Shown: positions 9,646-23,410, counted from the stretch's first letter. The stretch: 64,000 nucleotides of DNA from Theocolax elegans (GCA_026168455.1 CM047428.1:85888594-85952593); one strand, 5' to 3'. The notes: generated by a model not told the origin, from the sequence alone. Numbers and translations are program-made.

Positions 9646-11500
9646 AGTTCTGACGGTCTCCTGTAGTTGGTAACTAAATTTTAAAAGTTAATCGCGTTTA
9701 TTAATTCGTTCCGAAACTTTCCTTTTAATCTTAGAAAATATTCCTAATTAGTTTGATAATTACTTTATTAAATAATAAAAAGTTTAAGAGTTTCTTTCAT
9801 ATTTACGAGTGGCAAGCGTAGATGGTTTCATCACGCGTATATCCTACCGCGTTACAGTTGTTCATTTCCCAAAAATTCTGTTTATCGACGATCGTGTATG
9901 TATATTTACGTGTAGCGAAGATGTGTACAAAATAAAATTGTGCACGGTTAACCAGAAAAAGATGCGACCGCGACGTAAATATAAATTAAGTTAAACCTAA
10001 ACCAAACCATTTGAAATAGCTCGTTGGAAATAGCTTTACGTCCAGTTTGTCATTTCAAAAGTGCTTGTCGCAGACGCAGCTATAATGGTCACATTTACAC
10101 AAATAGAAAAAGCATAACTTAATTCTAGTAGCCTTTGATGTCCAAAAAAATCATCTCCTCCCCCCCTCCCCCATGAGATTTCAAACGATCGCGGAAAATA
10201 GGTAGGACAAAAATGATGAGAGAGGAAGAGAGAGAAAGAGAGATCACGTTTAATAACCTACAAAATAATAAAAGGTAAAAACATTTTTTACCGACAAGCA
10301 AACGCGTAGACGACAACACCGATGCAGTTATCGTTCGTTTATGTACATGTATATATATAGACCAAGTTGAGGAAAGACTAACCAGATACGCGTGTCGCTA
10401 ATTAACCAGACTGTGCACAAAAGCGCGTGTACGCACCAATTACCGGTGTCTTCTCGACGCTTGACAAACCTTACCGCACAGAAACCAAATCAGAAGGAAA
10501 TATTACCTATTTTGGGAATCAACGAAATATGCAGAATTTTTTTATTAAATATTCAAACAAGAAATTTGCATAAAATTAGTCGAGAATGTTTAATTCAATT
10601 CCAATTGTATTCGATGATGATGCGATCAATTTTTCTTATTAATTGCATTTGTTACTTTATTAACAAAAATTGAACTAAAAAGACCCAAAACTAAAGATTT
10701 TTTGAATTTTTCATTTAACAAATTTGTTATAAAAATTAATTATTCAAATAATTTTACTATTTAAACTTCTTTTGTATCATTTATAAACATGTATGATTTT
10801 CTTTTTTTCAATCTAAACGTTGAATATTTAAAATATTATAATTTTGTCGTTAAAAAAATGCATTGTGATCTCCATAATTTGTCTTTTATAAAAAACCTTA
10901 AAATATTTATTTGTTATAAAACAAGAAAGACTATTTTCAGAATAATCTATATGTATTTATTTTTAACAATCTTTAATAGAAATTTTATCATTTATAATTA
11001 ATAGGAATTTCTCCAGATTAAATGAATAAATAATTGCTGATAGTAACTGTTTATCAATTGGAAATTGTCTATAAAATTTTGCTTACAATAGTTATTAAAA
11101 AAACCTATATTTTTTTATAAATAATCGTTTTTTGACAACCATTTTAAGTATTTTCAACTTTTTTTCTTTTTTTTTGTTTAGATTTTATACTTGATTATCG
11201 GATTATCGTAAATATATAAATTTTCATAGTAATTATTATTACAACGGTGTTATAAATAACCACACATATTTTTCAATATATAGTAGAAATAGTAAAAAAT
11301 GATAAATCCGAGTATATATTCACGTTACTAAAAATCTAACAATTTTTAATAGAACATTTGTTTTAGTATAGTTTTATAATTAGTTATGATTTTTTGTTTT
11401 GTTGTAGGTTCATTAAAATAAAAATCAAATAAGATACTTTTTCTGTCTCTTCGGAAGGTCATTTCTTAAATTCACTTTGTCTCGACTCATTATAATCCAA
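9646..11500. other. AT-rich desert
   Basis: Very AT-rich from about 10500 on. A C-rich tract (10156-10172) precedes a GA-rich stretch near 10215-10245. The short frames here carry no domain. Confidence 0.55.
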
Positions 11501-11514
11501 CCCTCGATGTATTT

Positions 11515-11950
11515 AAACAAAAAAGAGAGATAGAGATAGAGATACAGAAGGAGAGATAGTCATGTTTAACTATTTAGGTTTTAACTACAAAGACGCTGTC
11601 ACTATATGTAAATAAGGGGCGAAGGAAAAATACAGCGAGTGAGCGATAGAGGGCTAAAGCTTAGGTAAAATAAAAAAGAAAGTAAAAGACCGAGGGAGGA
11701 AAGAGTTAAAGAGAGTGAAAAAGGGTTACGTACGTAATGGCGAGAGGGTAGGGAGGATGGCATCGTTGAGCGACGTCAAGAAAAAGCAGAAAAAAAATGA
11801 AAAAAAGCGAAGAGAGGGCGGAGAGACGGAGAGGAGGGATAGGCGCGGGCGCGGGCGCGTGCGACAAACGTAACTAAAACAAAGGCTAGAACGCGACGGC
11901 CTCTCTGCATCGATCCGACTGGAATATTACCGCAAGTTCGTATACCGTTG
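11515..11950 (+). repeat. Purine-rich block with GC hexamer repeat
   Basis: The plus strand is strongly purine-biased (GAGATA and GAGGGA-like repeats), followed by GGCGCG hexamer copies at about 11838-11861. The GC content and CpG density exceed the flanks. It resembles other purine/CpG blocks in this window that could be promoter-proximal, but I see no core promoter element. Confidence 0.5.
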
Positions 11951-14693
11951 CGGCTGTTTGTACTGCCCCGTTTTACGCGGCACCGAGCATTTATGCTTTT
12001 TTGACGGTTGCCTCTTCTTTTTCAAAGGGTACTTTTCAAACCCAGAGAAAGAGATGTATCAGCGTCCTACGTTTGAATTGAAAGTTACAATTTTCTTCTT
12101 CGTAGATCCAAGTGACTTATTCACTGTATATTTTTTAAGATTAATCGCGTTATCCGATTCTCGTCCCGTTCTTGCTACATTTTATGTTTAAATTGTGTTG
12201 TCGACCATAGATGAAATCAAAACGATTTTTTTGGTATAAAGTGGCGGATTTTTTTATAATGTTTGTAACCGCAAGCCGTTAATAAATAGCCAAATTTCTG
12301 TTAGTCAGTCCTTAATAGAAACGAAAAATTTAATGACGCTTAATCTGTTCTCGATCGATTAATGAAACTCACGTAAACCCATAAAAATGAGAATAATCAA
12401 TTAATAGACCAAAATAAAGTGGTTTTAATACATGTAATCTCTTACGATAGAAGCAAAAGCCATTTCATGAAAATGAACATAAAGTAATGCCTATTCACGA
12501 TCGAAATTTAGCCATGATTGTGTCGATGCATAATATTTCTTCGAACACATTCCCTGCGCGTTAATGCTTCGAACAAAAAAGTAAAAACGTTTTATCACCT
12601 TTGAGTAATAATTAGGAAGATTTATTAGCTAGTTTTTACTTGTCACCAATATATTTCACGTATCTCGAAAATGACTGTTAAATGTTTTCTGTTCTTATGC
12701 CAGGGATGGCGCATTAGATTTGGAACCATTTTCTTTTTTTGTGACAAACAACTATAGACAGTTTCTGTCCCCGAGTAAAACCACAACAAACTTGCACGTG
12801 TATATAGAGGTGTGGTGAAACCGCGTGGTGTCTCTGCTATACATCGTTTAAGATCCTCTAATGCGATACCAATGAATATTCTATCAAATTAGTTTAAAAC
12901 GAGATTAGCTAATCAGTATAGAGTACTCGATTAAACTCGGAAGATTGCGGAAGATTGCTCCTTATAATACCAACAATTTTGAATACCACCATTTGCCGAT
13001 TATTTTTATTTATAAACCGATGTACGACTTATACCGATACGAATATACATATACAGTTTCAATTACCAGTTACACACACAACTGCTTTTTTTCTTTTTAA
13101 TTTTGATTACCTAATTACGCGCTAACGGAATTCCACTGGTTGACTTTGCGCATGTCGAAAGGTTTTAATCCGGTTGTGCAGTAGATAGGTGTACGATAAC
13201 GCAATAATTAAGCGAAAACCGCGAAAAAAGAAAACCAAAATGACATGGAACTGTACGTTATACATTCGTACGTCGGTTTCCCTCGTTACGATCACATTTA
13301 TTCCAATTGTCGAAAGTAAACATATACCTATATATAGATATATATATATTACGTGCACAGTATTGCTTTTACGCCGAATTGTAACGATAGAAAAGAAAAA
13401 GGCAATTACATCACCGATGATCATTTCAGTGATAATAACAATTGAAAGTCCATTTTTAGCCCAATCTAAAGTATTTTATTTTGAAATTGAGAAAAATTAG
13501 CCAATACGTATACAGACTTCGTAGAAATTTGGACATTTTTAGATTTTTTCATTGAAATATATATGTTTTATTAAAAATTTTACTAGGAACAGCATTAAAT
13601 GTTATTTGTATAATAAACATACATTTATTTTTATTAGAAATGTGTTGGTTACGTTGAAATATTGATGTTTCGTTAGCGGAATGTCGAGAACTATTAAATA
13701 TTTTTATTTTACGAAGATAAGGGAGCACATTGCGATTTGCGCGAAAAGTTTAAATCAATCATGATTTATTAGACTGTTTATTACATTATATGGTTTGAAA
13801 ATTATGCGGTATATTTTTATAGCTTAGAATATTTAAAAACTAATTTAATAAGTAACAATGTAAGAATTTTATATTTTCGCAAAGATCGATATATTTTATT
13901 TTGTTATAATTATAAAAATTTTAAAAATTAAACCTGGGAAACTTTAATCAATATTTGATAAATATTTAAATTACCGTAACCTTTCAGAATAAAATCATAC
14001 ATTCACAGTTAAAAATCAATAAATTACTAGAAAATATAATGAAATTTGTTAAAAAATTTACAATTTTACTTTAATAGTTATTCAATGTAGGTGCATTTAA
14101 AAATATACAATTAGAACATTATCTATTTAGTTTTGATTGTCATTCTTTTTTAATTTTACGCTTGCTTACTATTACAATTTTAAGTCTTTATAATTACGCC
14201 TTATAAATAAGTAACCACCTCATTTAGTAAATAAATAAATAAATCAATAAAAAATATTTAACTATAATCTATATAATATTCATCGTAACCTTTCTTTCGG
14301 ATTTTAAATATTTGTGATCTCGTAGTCAAAGACTATGATCATTTTTAATACAATATTTTTCTCCGTGTAATAAATATCTCCTCCTATACGATTTCTTATC
14401 AGTATCCAATATTGGTCCTTTTGTTAATATAAATAGTGGCAATAGATAATTTTAAATATAAAAACATTGAGATAACCTTATAAAGTAATAAATCGAGTAA
14501 AAAATCTATATATTATTTGGAAATATTAAATTTATTATTTCCTTTTTAATATATTTATGTGTGATCACAAATTGGACTTGAGTGATTAGAAATTGAGTAC
14601 ATTGCGGTATCCCAAAAATAATCAATAGCTTTCGACCATTCTGGCAACAAACAAACGTTTGATCGTATTAAAATAAAAAGAGAGGAGGAGGCA
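11951..14693. other. AT-rich single-copy DNA
   Basis: Contains a 10-bp direct repeat GGAAGATTGC twice near 12940-12960 and a TA-rich stretch near 13330-13350. Overlapping frames of about 100 codons on both strands at 13122-13500 lack any domain signature. Confidence 0.5.
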
Positions 14694-14716
14694 AGAGAGA
14701 GAGAGAGAGAGAGAGA
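14694..14716 (+). repeat. (GA)n microsatellite
   Basis: GA dinucleotide run of about 22 bp. The 108-codon minus-strand frame through it ends in a serine-leucine repeat produced by the microsatellite. Confidence 0.9.
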
Positions 14717-16060
14717 TTTAGAATCGCGTTACAGAATACGCGTAACGTTAAGAGGAAGCGGCAATTAGTCTCGCGTGTCGCGCCCGCGGTTAATTTAATC
14801 AAAGTACCCACACCGTGGCACAAATCATCATCCTCAATAGGCTGCGAGGCATAACGGCGTTGCCTCGTATTAGAAACGTCGAGTACCCGTACGATAGACG
14901 CACATACACACACACATGCCGGAACTGAGCACCGACTACGAGCAAACCCCAAGATTTCCACTCCGAAATCCTTAACCGAATTGTATACTGTCAAACGATT
15001 GCTTTCGATTCGACAAAGATTTATATTATAAGAGAATTAACATGATGTGTACACATTATTTATCTCATTATAAAATATGAAGATTCGCTGATACGGAACG
15101 AGAAGGGGAAGGAGGGCGGGGGAGGTGTGGAGGAGGAGACTCTTGACAATTAGGGTAATCCCGAAGGAACAAAGGCAAAACTGCATTTTAGTCAAACAGC
15201 CCGAGAGAAATCTATTTACCGTTTATATACTTAATGACAGTGAATTTCAATTTCTACTCCCATTACTCGGTAGTTTGCGCGGAATAGAGCGGAGATTTCG
15301 TATACGAACGCGCACAGTACCACCCCGACCTCGTAACCTAATGAATTTTATAATATTTTTTCTATTTTTTTTCCCTTTATCTCGTAAAATGGAATTGTAG
15401 CTATTAATTACGGAGCCCCGGTGACGTTGCTAACTAATCTTTTATTGTAAATTACGATTAGAATGTACGTAATGCGCATATAAAACGACAATGATCGTCA
15501 AAATCAACCTCCAAAAGGCAAGAGCAACGAAAAAGAGATACATTCGTCTGCGCGCAAGAGCGTCAAATTCGTGTATCGTAAATGTATTTTCGCGTAGCAC
15601 CGTAGCACCCTAAATTAGCTATCCAAACGTAACGCGACGTCGTTTTACACATTGACCTTTTTGAACGTGAACCGACACAACAAATCGATCAAACAACGAG
15701 CATCGCAAAGGAAAAAAACAAAGAACGAATGGAGAAGAAGCAACGAAAAAGAACGCTTATACCGGTTGAAATCGAAGAGAAAGTATCCAGAAAGTGTGAG
15801 CATGTGTGATGTATTGTAAAAAAGGTATCTAATAATATGGCAAAAAAGACGGGTTAATAAGGATGATTTAAAAGGGCTGTCATCCATATTACGCGTCGGG
15901 GTTGACCTTATCGAGGGAGAATATCATCGGCTTCCCGCATAGCGGAGTTAATTAAGTATTTCTCATGCTGGGTGCGAGGGGAACCATGGAGGAGGTTCGA
16001 AGCCGGCTGGAATGGCAAAATTACTCGCTTCCTGGTTGACGAGCGTAACTGTGTGAGTCT
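14717..16060. other. Unassigned, moderately CpG-containing DNA
   Basis: Less AT-rich than its flanks, with several 80-110 codon frames and no recognisable protein. No repeats of note. Confidence 0.45.
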
Positions 16061-16134
16061 ACACCCACCTACTCACCCACTCACACACACACACACAACA
16101 CACACAACACACACAATACATACAACACACACGA
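16061..16134 (+). repeat. Compound CA/CAACA repeat
   Basis: ACCCACCTACTCACCCACTC-like units run into (CA)n and then CAACACACA units. Confidence 0.9.
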
Positions 16135-16277
16135 GTGATAGCAACATTGCGAGGAGAGGCTTCTACCTTCGGGGCACCAACGCACGCCGCCACAGAGACC
16201 AGGATTATCATTCGCTAGGACAACGCTTATACCGCTAATATCGCTTTCTCCAGTTTCTAATTAGGTAATTGCCCGTA

Positions 16278-16300
16278 CCCCCCCCCCCCCCCCGCCCCCC
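16278..16300 (+). repeat. Poly-C run
   Basis: Sixteen C, one G and six C. The complementary strand carries long G-runs that could form a G-quadruplex. The run length is uncertain in any assembly. Confidence 0.9.
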
Positions 16301-17273
16301 TTTTGCTCGTGGTTTTTCAAGTAATTATCTCGATTGTTCGATCAATCTGATCGATTTGTTTGTATTTATCCAAGAGGATTAGTGCAATTGCTACAATGGT
16401 TTGATTACTTATTTTGTCTCAATTATTCTGATTTATCAATTATTTTATAGAGAAAATAACCCTCGTAGAAATAACCATGACTTTTTGTTGAATTCGGCAG
16501 AAAATGACTAACCTAAAACTATTAACAATTTAAAGAGGTTTATTTTGAGAAGATGCTGTCAAAATTAGAATCGAATAAGTATAAAGAATTTGGTATAGTA
16601 TGTCACCGGAACAGATTTTTATAATTTATAATTAACTAATAATTAGTCCGCAAATTACGAATAATTGCGAAATATTTAAAAAAGAATTTAAATAGTGAGT
16701 AACTTTTTCAAAATAATCTAATACAAAATTTTATATTTTATTTTAGAAACTTATATTAGGTACGTCTAACAAATGTCAAACTTTAAATTAAACATACTTT
16801 GTTTTATAAATAAACGAACTTATTGTTTAAGAAAGTCCTTACTATCAAACATTTTAATCTCTAATATTTTAAAATACGTGGGCCTACCGTACTCTTAAAT
16901 TGAGTATTCCGAATTTCTGAGATAATAACCAAACAAAAAAAAATGCTGTCATTTCCACCATTTACTTTATTTTTCAAATTTAGATTAGGAAAAATACACG
17001 ATAATAGAAATAAACGTTAATGAAATGTGTCTGATTGTTAATTTATGAAAAGAAGGTGCCGAGTTTTTCCAAAATTTGTAATAAAAATCAAATTTTTTTT
17101 ATTCCGAATTTATTTTAAAAATTAAAAGTTATTATAAATGTGTTGGAAAAGTTTGTAACTTAAAAACTCAATTTATAAACGTATTTATCTAATTTAAAAA
17201 ATGTTAAAGTTATTTATTTTTTTTAATAATTACATTTTTAATTTTTTTTCTTTTATACAGGCATATATATATA
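16301..17273. other. AT-rich DNA
   Basis: No gene, repeat family or structure seen up to the foldback element. Confidence 0.55.
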
Positions 17274-17723
17274 GTTAGAATTTCTAATCTCAAGGTGAAT
17301 GTTACATAAACTACATGTCAATATTCAACTTAAAAAAAGTGCAAGTGCGCCACCTTTGATTTTTTCATCCAAAAGTCTAAAAGAAAGCTTGGAGCAATAC
17401 CTTTCAAATGGTCTGTAGCATTTTTATGGCCTCCAATTCTGTAAAAAGTTATGACAATTTAAAGAAACAAGAAATTTTTTAAAAAATTTAAATGGGAATT
17501 ACCATGTTAATTTTTGTGAATTTTTTGTCTTTCTTTAAATTGTCATAACTTTTTACAGAATTGGAGGCCATAAAAATGCTACAGACCATTTGAAAGGTAT
17601 TGCTCCAAGCTTTCTTTCAGACTTTTGGATGAAAAAATCAAAGGTGGCGCACTTGCACTTTTTTCAAGTTGAATATTGACATGTAGTTTATGTAACATTG
17701 ACCTTGAGATTAGAAATTCTAAC
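17274..17723. mobile_element. Long foldback (palindromic) element
   Basis: The arms 17274-17467 and 17530-17723 are each 194 bp and are near-perfect reverse complements, with about three mismatches seen, separated by a 62-bp AT-rich spacer. The outer ends read GTTAGAATTTCTAATCTC. A transcript would fold into a hairpin of about 190 bp. No coding capacity and no obvious target duplication. The near identity of the arms suggests a young insertion or ongoing arm homogenisation. It could be a foldback MITE or a hairpin-RNA locus. Confidence 0.9.
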
Positions 17724-17754
17724 CCAGAAGAATAAATTCTAGATATAATTAGCA

Positions 17755-17937
17755 ACGAATGTTACATATAATGTTCATATATATATTATTTATTGGCAAT
17801 GGGTCACCGAAAACACCCTCGTATATTTTTGAAAAAATACATCTGAGAATTTCGAACTGACGAGGATTACAACCCCAGTTCCTGGAGCAGCGACAGATTG
17901 AGGAGGCAAGAATCTTACCTCTGAGCTTTATCATTTA
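17755..17937 (-). mobile_element. tRNA-derived SINE-like remnant
   Basis: On the minus strand, AAGCTCAGAGGTAAGA resembles a tRNA A box and GGGGTTGTAATCC a decayed B box (GGTTCGAATCC), at slightly more than tRNA spacing. A non-tRNA body ending in AT-rich DNA follows. This is the layout of a tRNA-headed SINE or a tRNA pseudogene. It begins about 30 bp after the foldback element. Only one copy is seen here, so the SINE call cannot be confirmed. Confidence 0.35.
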
Positions 17938-18900
17938 TTATAATATTTTAATTTTATTAAGTATCCTTTTGTAAATTTACGCAACAGGTTTTAACATATC
18001 AATTTGAAATTTGGTACACTATTTCTTGAATATATTTATAATCAATTTAAAATGAAACTTTATGTTTTATATTGGATAAAGTATTGATATATCTTCATTA
18101 ATTTAAATACTAATTTTAATTATACTTGTTTATGAATTTATTAGTTAAATAAATAAATTAAATTATAGTTAATAAGTATATGAAGCATAAAACTCTTTAA
18201 TTTTCTTTATCATTTTATTAATAAATTATCTGTTTAGGCTGATACAAATTCATTAAAATTCTATGCGTAGAACTCAAATAGGAATTATTGTCTTTTTTAC
18301 AGATTTTTGCTTCCGTTGGAGGCAGACAAGTGACAACAGGCTATAAAATAAACATAAAGTTATACACATACACTCATTCAAACAATTTTGCTTACAGATA
18401 AACTTACGATGGTGAATAATATAATTTAAATTTCCTGTCTTCACTGTCCGGTACTCACCTGAAACATAAAGAATAAACACATAAATAAATCCACACGTAT
18501 ATAGTAAGTGATATATAATCTTAACGTAATATTATTCAATAGATATCGAATTTGTATTCGTTAAGCTAATGCATAAGAGTGTCAAAAAAAGATGTATATA
18601 TAAGTATACAGTATATTCAGGAAAAAAAATGTCTTAAAACTCATAAATCAATTGAGCGCGAGTCGAATAACGTTATTCTAGATCGTTTTAAAAAACACAC
18701 TCACTGAAATATTTTACTAAAATTTTCCTGCTCGATCCCTCCCTTAAAATCAATCACTATACGCGTAAATATAAAAAGAGAAGGTAAATATTAAAATGTT
18801 CATAATTCGAATATTATTTTAATTATACAAAAATGTTATTTATCGAGGAAAATAATATTTATTTCCTATTCGTAAAACGTATCCGCGCAAATAAGAATTG
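17938..18900. other. AT-rich DNA
   Basis: No supported feature. Confidence 0.55.
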
Positions 18901-19560
18901 AAAGTAAAATTGGAAAAAAATGAAAAGAAAAAAAAATATACTTTCGTTGGAGCAAGAAATGAAAATTAGTCGGTCTATACAAAATCCAAGAATATACACA
19001 CATCGAAAGTAAAGAAAAAAGAAACTGAAACTAAGAAGGTATAGTGTAGCGACACGAGTGAAGATGGGTGAAAGAAATCGAGAGAGTGGGAAAGAGAGTG
19101 GGAGAGGAGAGAGGTAGGGAGGGTAAGAGAAACGAGATATCTCTATTATTTTTTTGTTTCGTCGTGGGTGCGCGTAACTATAAATCGAGAAGCGTTTCAT
19201 TTTCCGCGGTTATATAGCGACATATCGACTCTGAATTGGCTGTGCCAGACTGGCGTTTACGAGGAAAAATCTACGGGGTTTATATATAGAATCGGACCGA
19301 GGTTGGAATGTTTCCAGGTTTCGTTAAGCCCCATTCACGATCGTCGTCCTACGACAGTTGCCATCGTGCCCCGCCACACACCGTTTTAACAACTGCGTCT
19401 TACACGTCTACCAGATACACGTTCAAATTAACGCTCATTTTTAAATATCCTATAGAAATTTATAAATTTTCATTTGTCGTAATCATCACACCAAACTAGA
19501 ACGAGTTAATCGTTACTAATATGACGATCGAAGAGGGTTAATTAAGAACACGAGGGAGGG
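18901..19560. other. Strand-asymmetric purine block with CpG-containing DNA
   Basis: The plus strand is A/G-rich from 18900 to 19140, then less AT-rich with CpGs to about 19400. A 73-codon plus frame (19168-19389) begins at a GTG, not an ATG, and has no known domain. TTTCCAG at about 19312-19318 could act as a splice acceptor, but nothing else supports an exon. Confidence 0.4.
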
Positions 19561-20880
19561 AGAGAAGATCAATTTCGGAAATAAGTTAAAATTTTTAAAG
19601 GAAAAGAAAAGTTAGTTTTTACGTGTATTATGATTAATTAGGCGAGTTGTATTTTTCTGTCTTTGGAAATTGAGCGGTAAAGCATTCACCGACAGGTCGG
19701 CTAATGAGAGCCCTGTCAGCAACTGTCAAATAATTGACTGAACACAAGATAGACAAGAAACTCCCAGTTATTTATTACTTTTTTCTTCGTATGATTTACT
19801 AACTCTTAATATTCGATACTTGAGTACCCTGTTAAATTATTAGCAAGTTTATTTACTTAAATATTTAGTACCATTAAATAATGTATTATAATAAATCGTG
19901 GATTTTATACTAACGTAACTTTAGATATACTAGTAATTGTTACGGATTTTTAAGTACTTATAAACTAATTTTGACAAAATCAGATAATTAACTAAAATTT
20001 CGCTGAAATCGTCTTGTTTCTCATCTAACAAATTACATCATTTTTAGCTAAAAATCAATATATAATATATAAGTAAAATGTAAGTTAAATAATACAATTG
20101 TATATAATAAAAATATAGCACAATAACTTATGCATAATAAATAATCAAGTTTTAATATGATAAATTTTATATATTTTTAGGTAATGTTTGTATTGAAATA
20201 TATTATTTACATTAACATAACAAAGTACAAAGTTAAACAATAACAGTGTTTAACGTATTAACAAGTATTTTTTATTAATTATTCGATGTATTAAATGCAG
20301 CTCAAATAATGTAAAAAATAAATTGTATACGTATACGCTGATAAACTAAATATTATTTTTTCATTTCGAAAAAAGAAAATTTTGAATTTGATAAAGAAAG
20401 CATCAAAGTTGTTATATGAAGCCTGTAACATATTACAAAATAAATTTTTCAATTTCAAGTAAATTTTGTGTTAGCAAGTACTTAATTTCGAAATTTATGT
20501 TGTGACAATCCCATGAAATTTTTTTTGAACAGTCTCAATATTTCGAAGGTTATAAAGAGTGTAAGCGAAATTAAGGGTTTACTTAAATATGTGTTTTATT
20601 CTGTAATTCTCGATATTTCATTATTAAAAGTAAAAAATGTGATATTTCTACTTTTAGTACATATTTGTTTAGAATACGAAAGGCGTGTTACTTAATGTAT
20701 AAGGAAAACGATTCAAAATCCGTATTGCAGACTCCGAGAATAATGGAGTATATATTGTCAAGAATAACCGAGACCGTTTATCGAGCATAAACAACGGAAT
20801 AATTGTCAATATTTGGAGGAAAAACATCGTTAAATAAATATTTAAAATTCAATAAATGAATTGGATTGTCAATAACTTGC
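19561..20880. other. AT-rich DNA
   Basis: No supported feature. It shows the low-complexity AT texture typical of introns. Confidence 0.55.
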
Positions 20881-20889
20881 AAGATGTAA

Positions 20890-21545
20890 ACATATAGCCT
20901 AGCGTACAAAGCAGCTGAGTAAGTTTAAACGTTTAAGCGTCTTCTACATGTAAGTATACGAGAAAGCGAATGAAAAAAAAAGTGTGCCGGGTAACTAAGC
21001 GCAGGCAGTAAGACACAAAGAAAGGCGCAAGGGTGTGTGTGCGCGCAAGGATAAAGGAAACGACGGTTTTCTCGTCGGATTGAACGTGGACGTGTATAGA
21101 TAGAGTGGAAGCGAGCAAGTCCTCGGGCAAGGCGAGGGTCCCTACTCCAGTGTCCTACAGAGAGAGAGAGAGAGAGGGAGAGAGAAGTTGGCGAGAGCAG
21201 ATGGCGCGGTTCGATCGGACCGGGACGACCTTGAGAATGCGCAACTAGTGCCCCGGCGGCGCTCGACAAACTCGTGTGTTCAGCCACCGCGCGTATGCTA
21301 TAGTACGTGCCCGGTGAGAGCGCACGAGCCTATACCCGAAGCCGAAACCCAAGGTTCCAATGTGTGCGTGTCCGCGTGTACGTACCAAGGGATCCGAGAC
21401 TCTCAAACCAGTCGATATGGGAACGAGATAAGGCTGACTCTACAGAGGGGGGATGGATACTTGCTCCGCACGGAATCTCTATAGTTTTCCTGCGCGTATA
21501 ATAGCCAATCCTCGGATTCCTCGAAGAACAACCGAGTTTTACCAA
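20890..21545 (+). promoter_or_regulatory. CpG-rich block, possible promoter or 5' UTR exon
   Basis: A sharp rise in GC and CpG content within AT-rich DNA, with a GA microsatellite (21159-21186). CCCGGTGAGAG at about 21308-21318 resembles a splice donor on the plus strand. Overlapping frames on both strands reflect GC richness and have no domain. In insects such islands often mark promoters or first exons. The orientation is a guess from the donor-like site. Confidence 0.3.
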
Positions 21546-21727
21546 ATTTTACTTACTAATGCATGGGTGTCCGTACACGCACTCCTCGCTAAATACGCTC
21601 CAAAGTGAAAAACCACTCGACCGGACTGAATTAACCGATGAAATATAAAAGAATAAAGTAGTCGTACCTAAAAATTATTATTGTTATTGAGCAATTCTAC
21701 GACTGTAGACTTGACAAATTATTAAAG

Positions 21728-21771
21728 TACTGGGTTTCACAGGTTACAAATTGTTCCCATGAAACCCAGTA
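21728..21771. repeat. Short perfect inverted repeat
   Basis: TACTGGGTTTCA and its exact complement TGAAACCCAGTA are separated by 20 bp. It would form a 12-bp stem and may be the relic of a very small MITE. Confidence 0.7.
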
Positions 21772-23410
21772 ATTTTAATTGTTTGTATACATATAATACC
21801 CGATTTCAGATCACTGCATTTATACATATAGAAAAAAGTTAATGATTTATTTAATATAACCAACACGATGAACATAGATGTTCTAAAAGATTTATTATTT
21901 CATATAAAGTTGCCTAAATGTTTTTATATCCAAAATTATTTATCGTTGTTAATTATATTAACAAATGGTCGCTAATTGATACTTAATTGCGTAGAATAAG
22001 GTATATACATATCTGGTTTTTCCCAAAACTCAAATTCGTACGATCTAACCTCTCCAAGACGAAATCGCGTTTAAATAATATAACGTTGAAACGTAACAAA
22101 TTGTCTTTATAATTTGTAAGTTAAGGGAAAACGAACGTTTTCAAGGAGTAATGTTGAAATTTTTTAAATATCGTACGCGCGAAATAATAAATAAACGTTT
22201 TCGAACACAATCGTATATTGTACTTTGTTAGATTAGAAATATGTTAAATAGTTTTCCTATTCCCGATTCAGATATTCACAATAAATTAAACGATCTAAAC
22301 AATTTACACGATTCCGCGGTAGAACGAACAATTTCAAATAAATGTGTACAACGTTTACGTATATATACATGAGCATATATCAGTTGTATTCCGCGGAATC
22401 GTGATTTCAACTAGTTTTTGTACAGTTTGCTTTATAACAATGCGAATCCTTATCAAATTGCCCGTTAAATTATTCGAAAAAGAGATAATTATTTTTGTTT
22501 TCGAGTATTATTTCTTATTTGATTCCAATTATGAAAATTCGACAGTATAACGCATTTCCCAAAACGTCTTTGTAACTATCTTTACTTTTCGAATAATTTT
22601 CTTTTTGGAATCAGTATCAATTCGGGAAAAATAATGTATTCGAAACTGAAATGATTTTTTGTCGTAAGTTAAAATTGTTGGGAAATATTATTTTTGACCT
22701 TCTAGTAAGACGTTTTTTTCTCTTAATTTATATAGCTATTTTTTAGAGTGAAAACTAATTTTTGTCTTTATTAACGAATTATATATATATATAGGTTGTA
22801 TAAAGATGAGTTAAGTTTGAATCTAGTTATAATCTATAAAATTCTTATAAAAAAATGAAGGTAAAAATCTGACAAAACTCGCATTTATCTTTAAAAATAC
22901 TACAAATATAAGAGAAATCAGTTAATAGTATAAATTGAGGATTGATAAAGTTAATTGAACTCATCTTTTGGCCATTAATTAAGCTGACATATATTAGTAA
23001 ATTTTAGTAAAACGGCTAGATTTTACTAAAAAACGCTTAATAAATCCTGATTTCTAAACTTTAAAAATCCGTAATCTACAGAACTTTTAAAGTTTACTGC
23101 TCGAGGGAAACTGGAAACACAGTTTGAACGTTTTGAGGTTATGGCTTATTGAATTAAACGTTAAAAAAGGCAGTTTCATGCAAAATATTGACTATCAATA
23201 TTGAGTGGCTAGTTCCGAGATTGAAATTTCTATTATATCGAGGTATAAATAAAAAAATCAAAATATTATGTATATATATGGAAAGTTAGACGCGTTAATA
23301 ATATCAGTATAGTATTAACGGAATTAAAGGAGTAATTAAAGAGTTATAGTTGTAAACTCAATGAAGCTTTCATGGTAACCAAGCAACGTGTATTCCGAAT
23401 CGAACTTTTC
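21772..23410. other. AT-rich DNA
   Basis: No gene seen. It includes the small hairpin at 23002-23031. Confidence 0.55.
23002..23031. repeat. Short inverted repeat
   Basis: TTTTAGTAAAA and TTTTACTAAAA pair over 11 bp with an 8-bp loop. Confidence 0.6.

Noticed and set aside
14668..14994. 108-codon minus frame with cysteine-rich CVCVCA segment
   Set aside because: The CVCVC comes from a short CA repeat and the C-terminus from a GA repeat; no signal peptide or conserved cysteine pattern.
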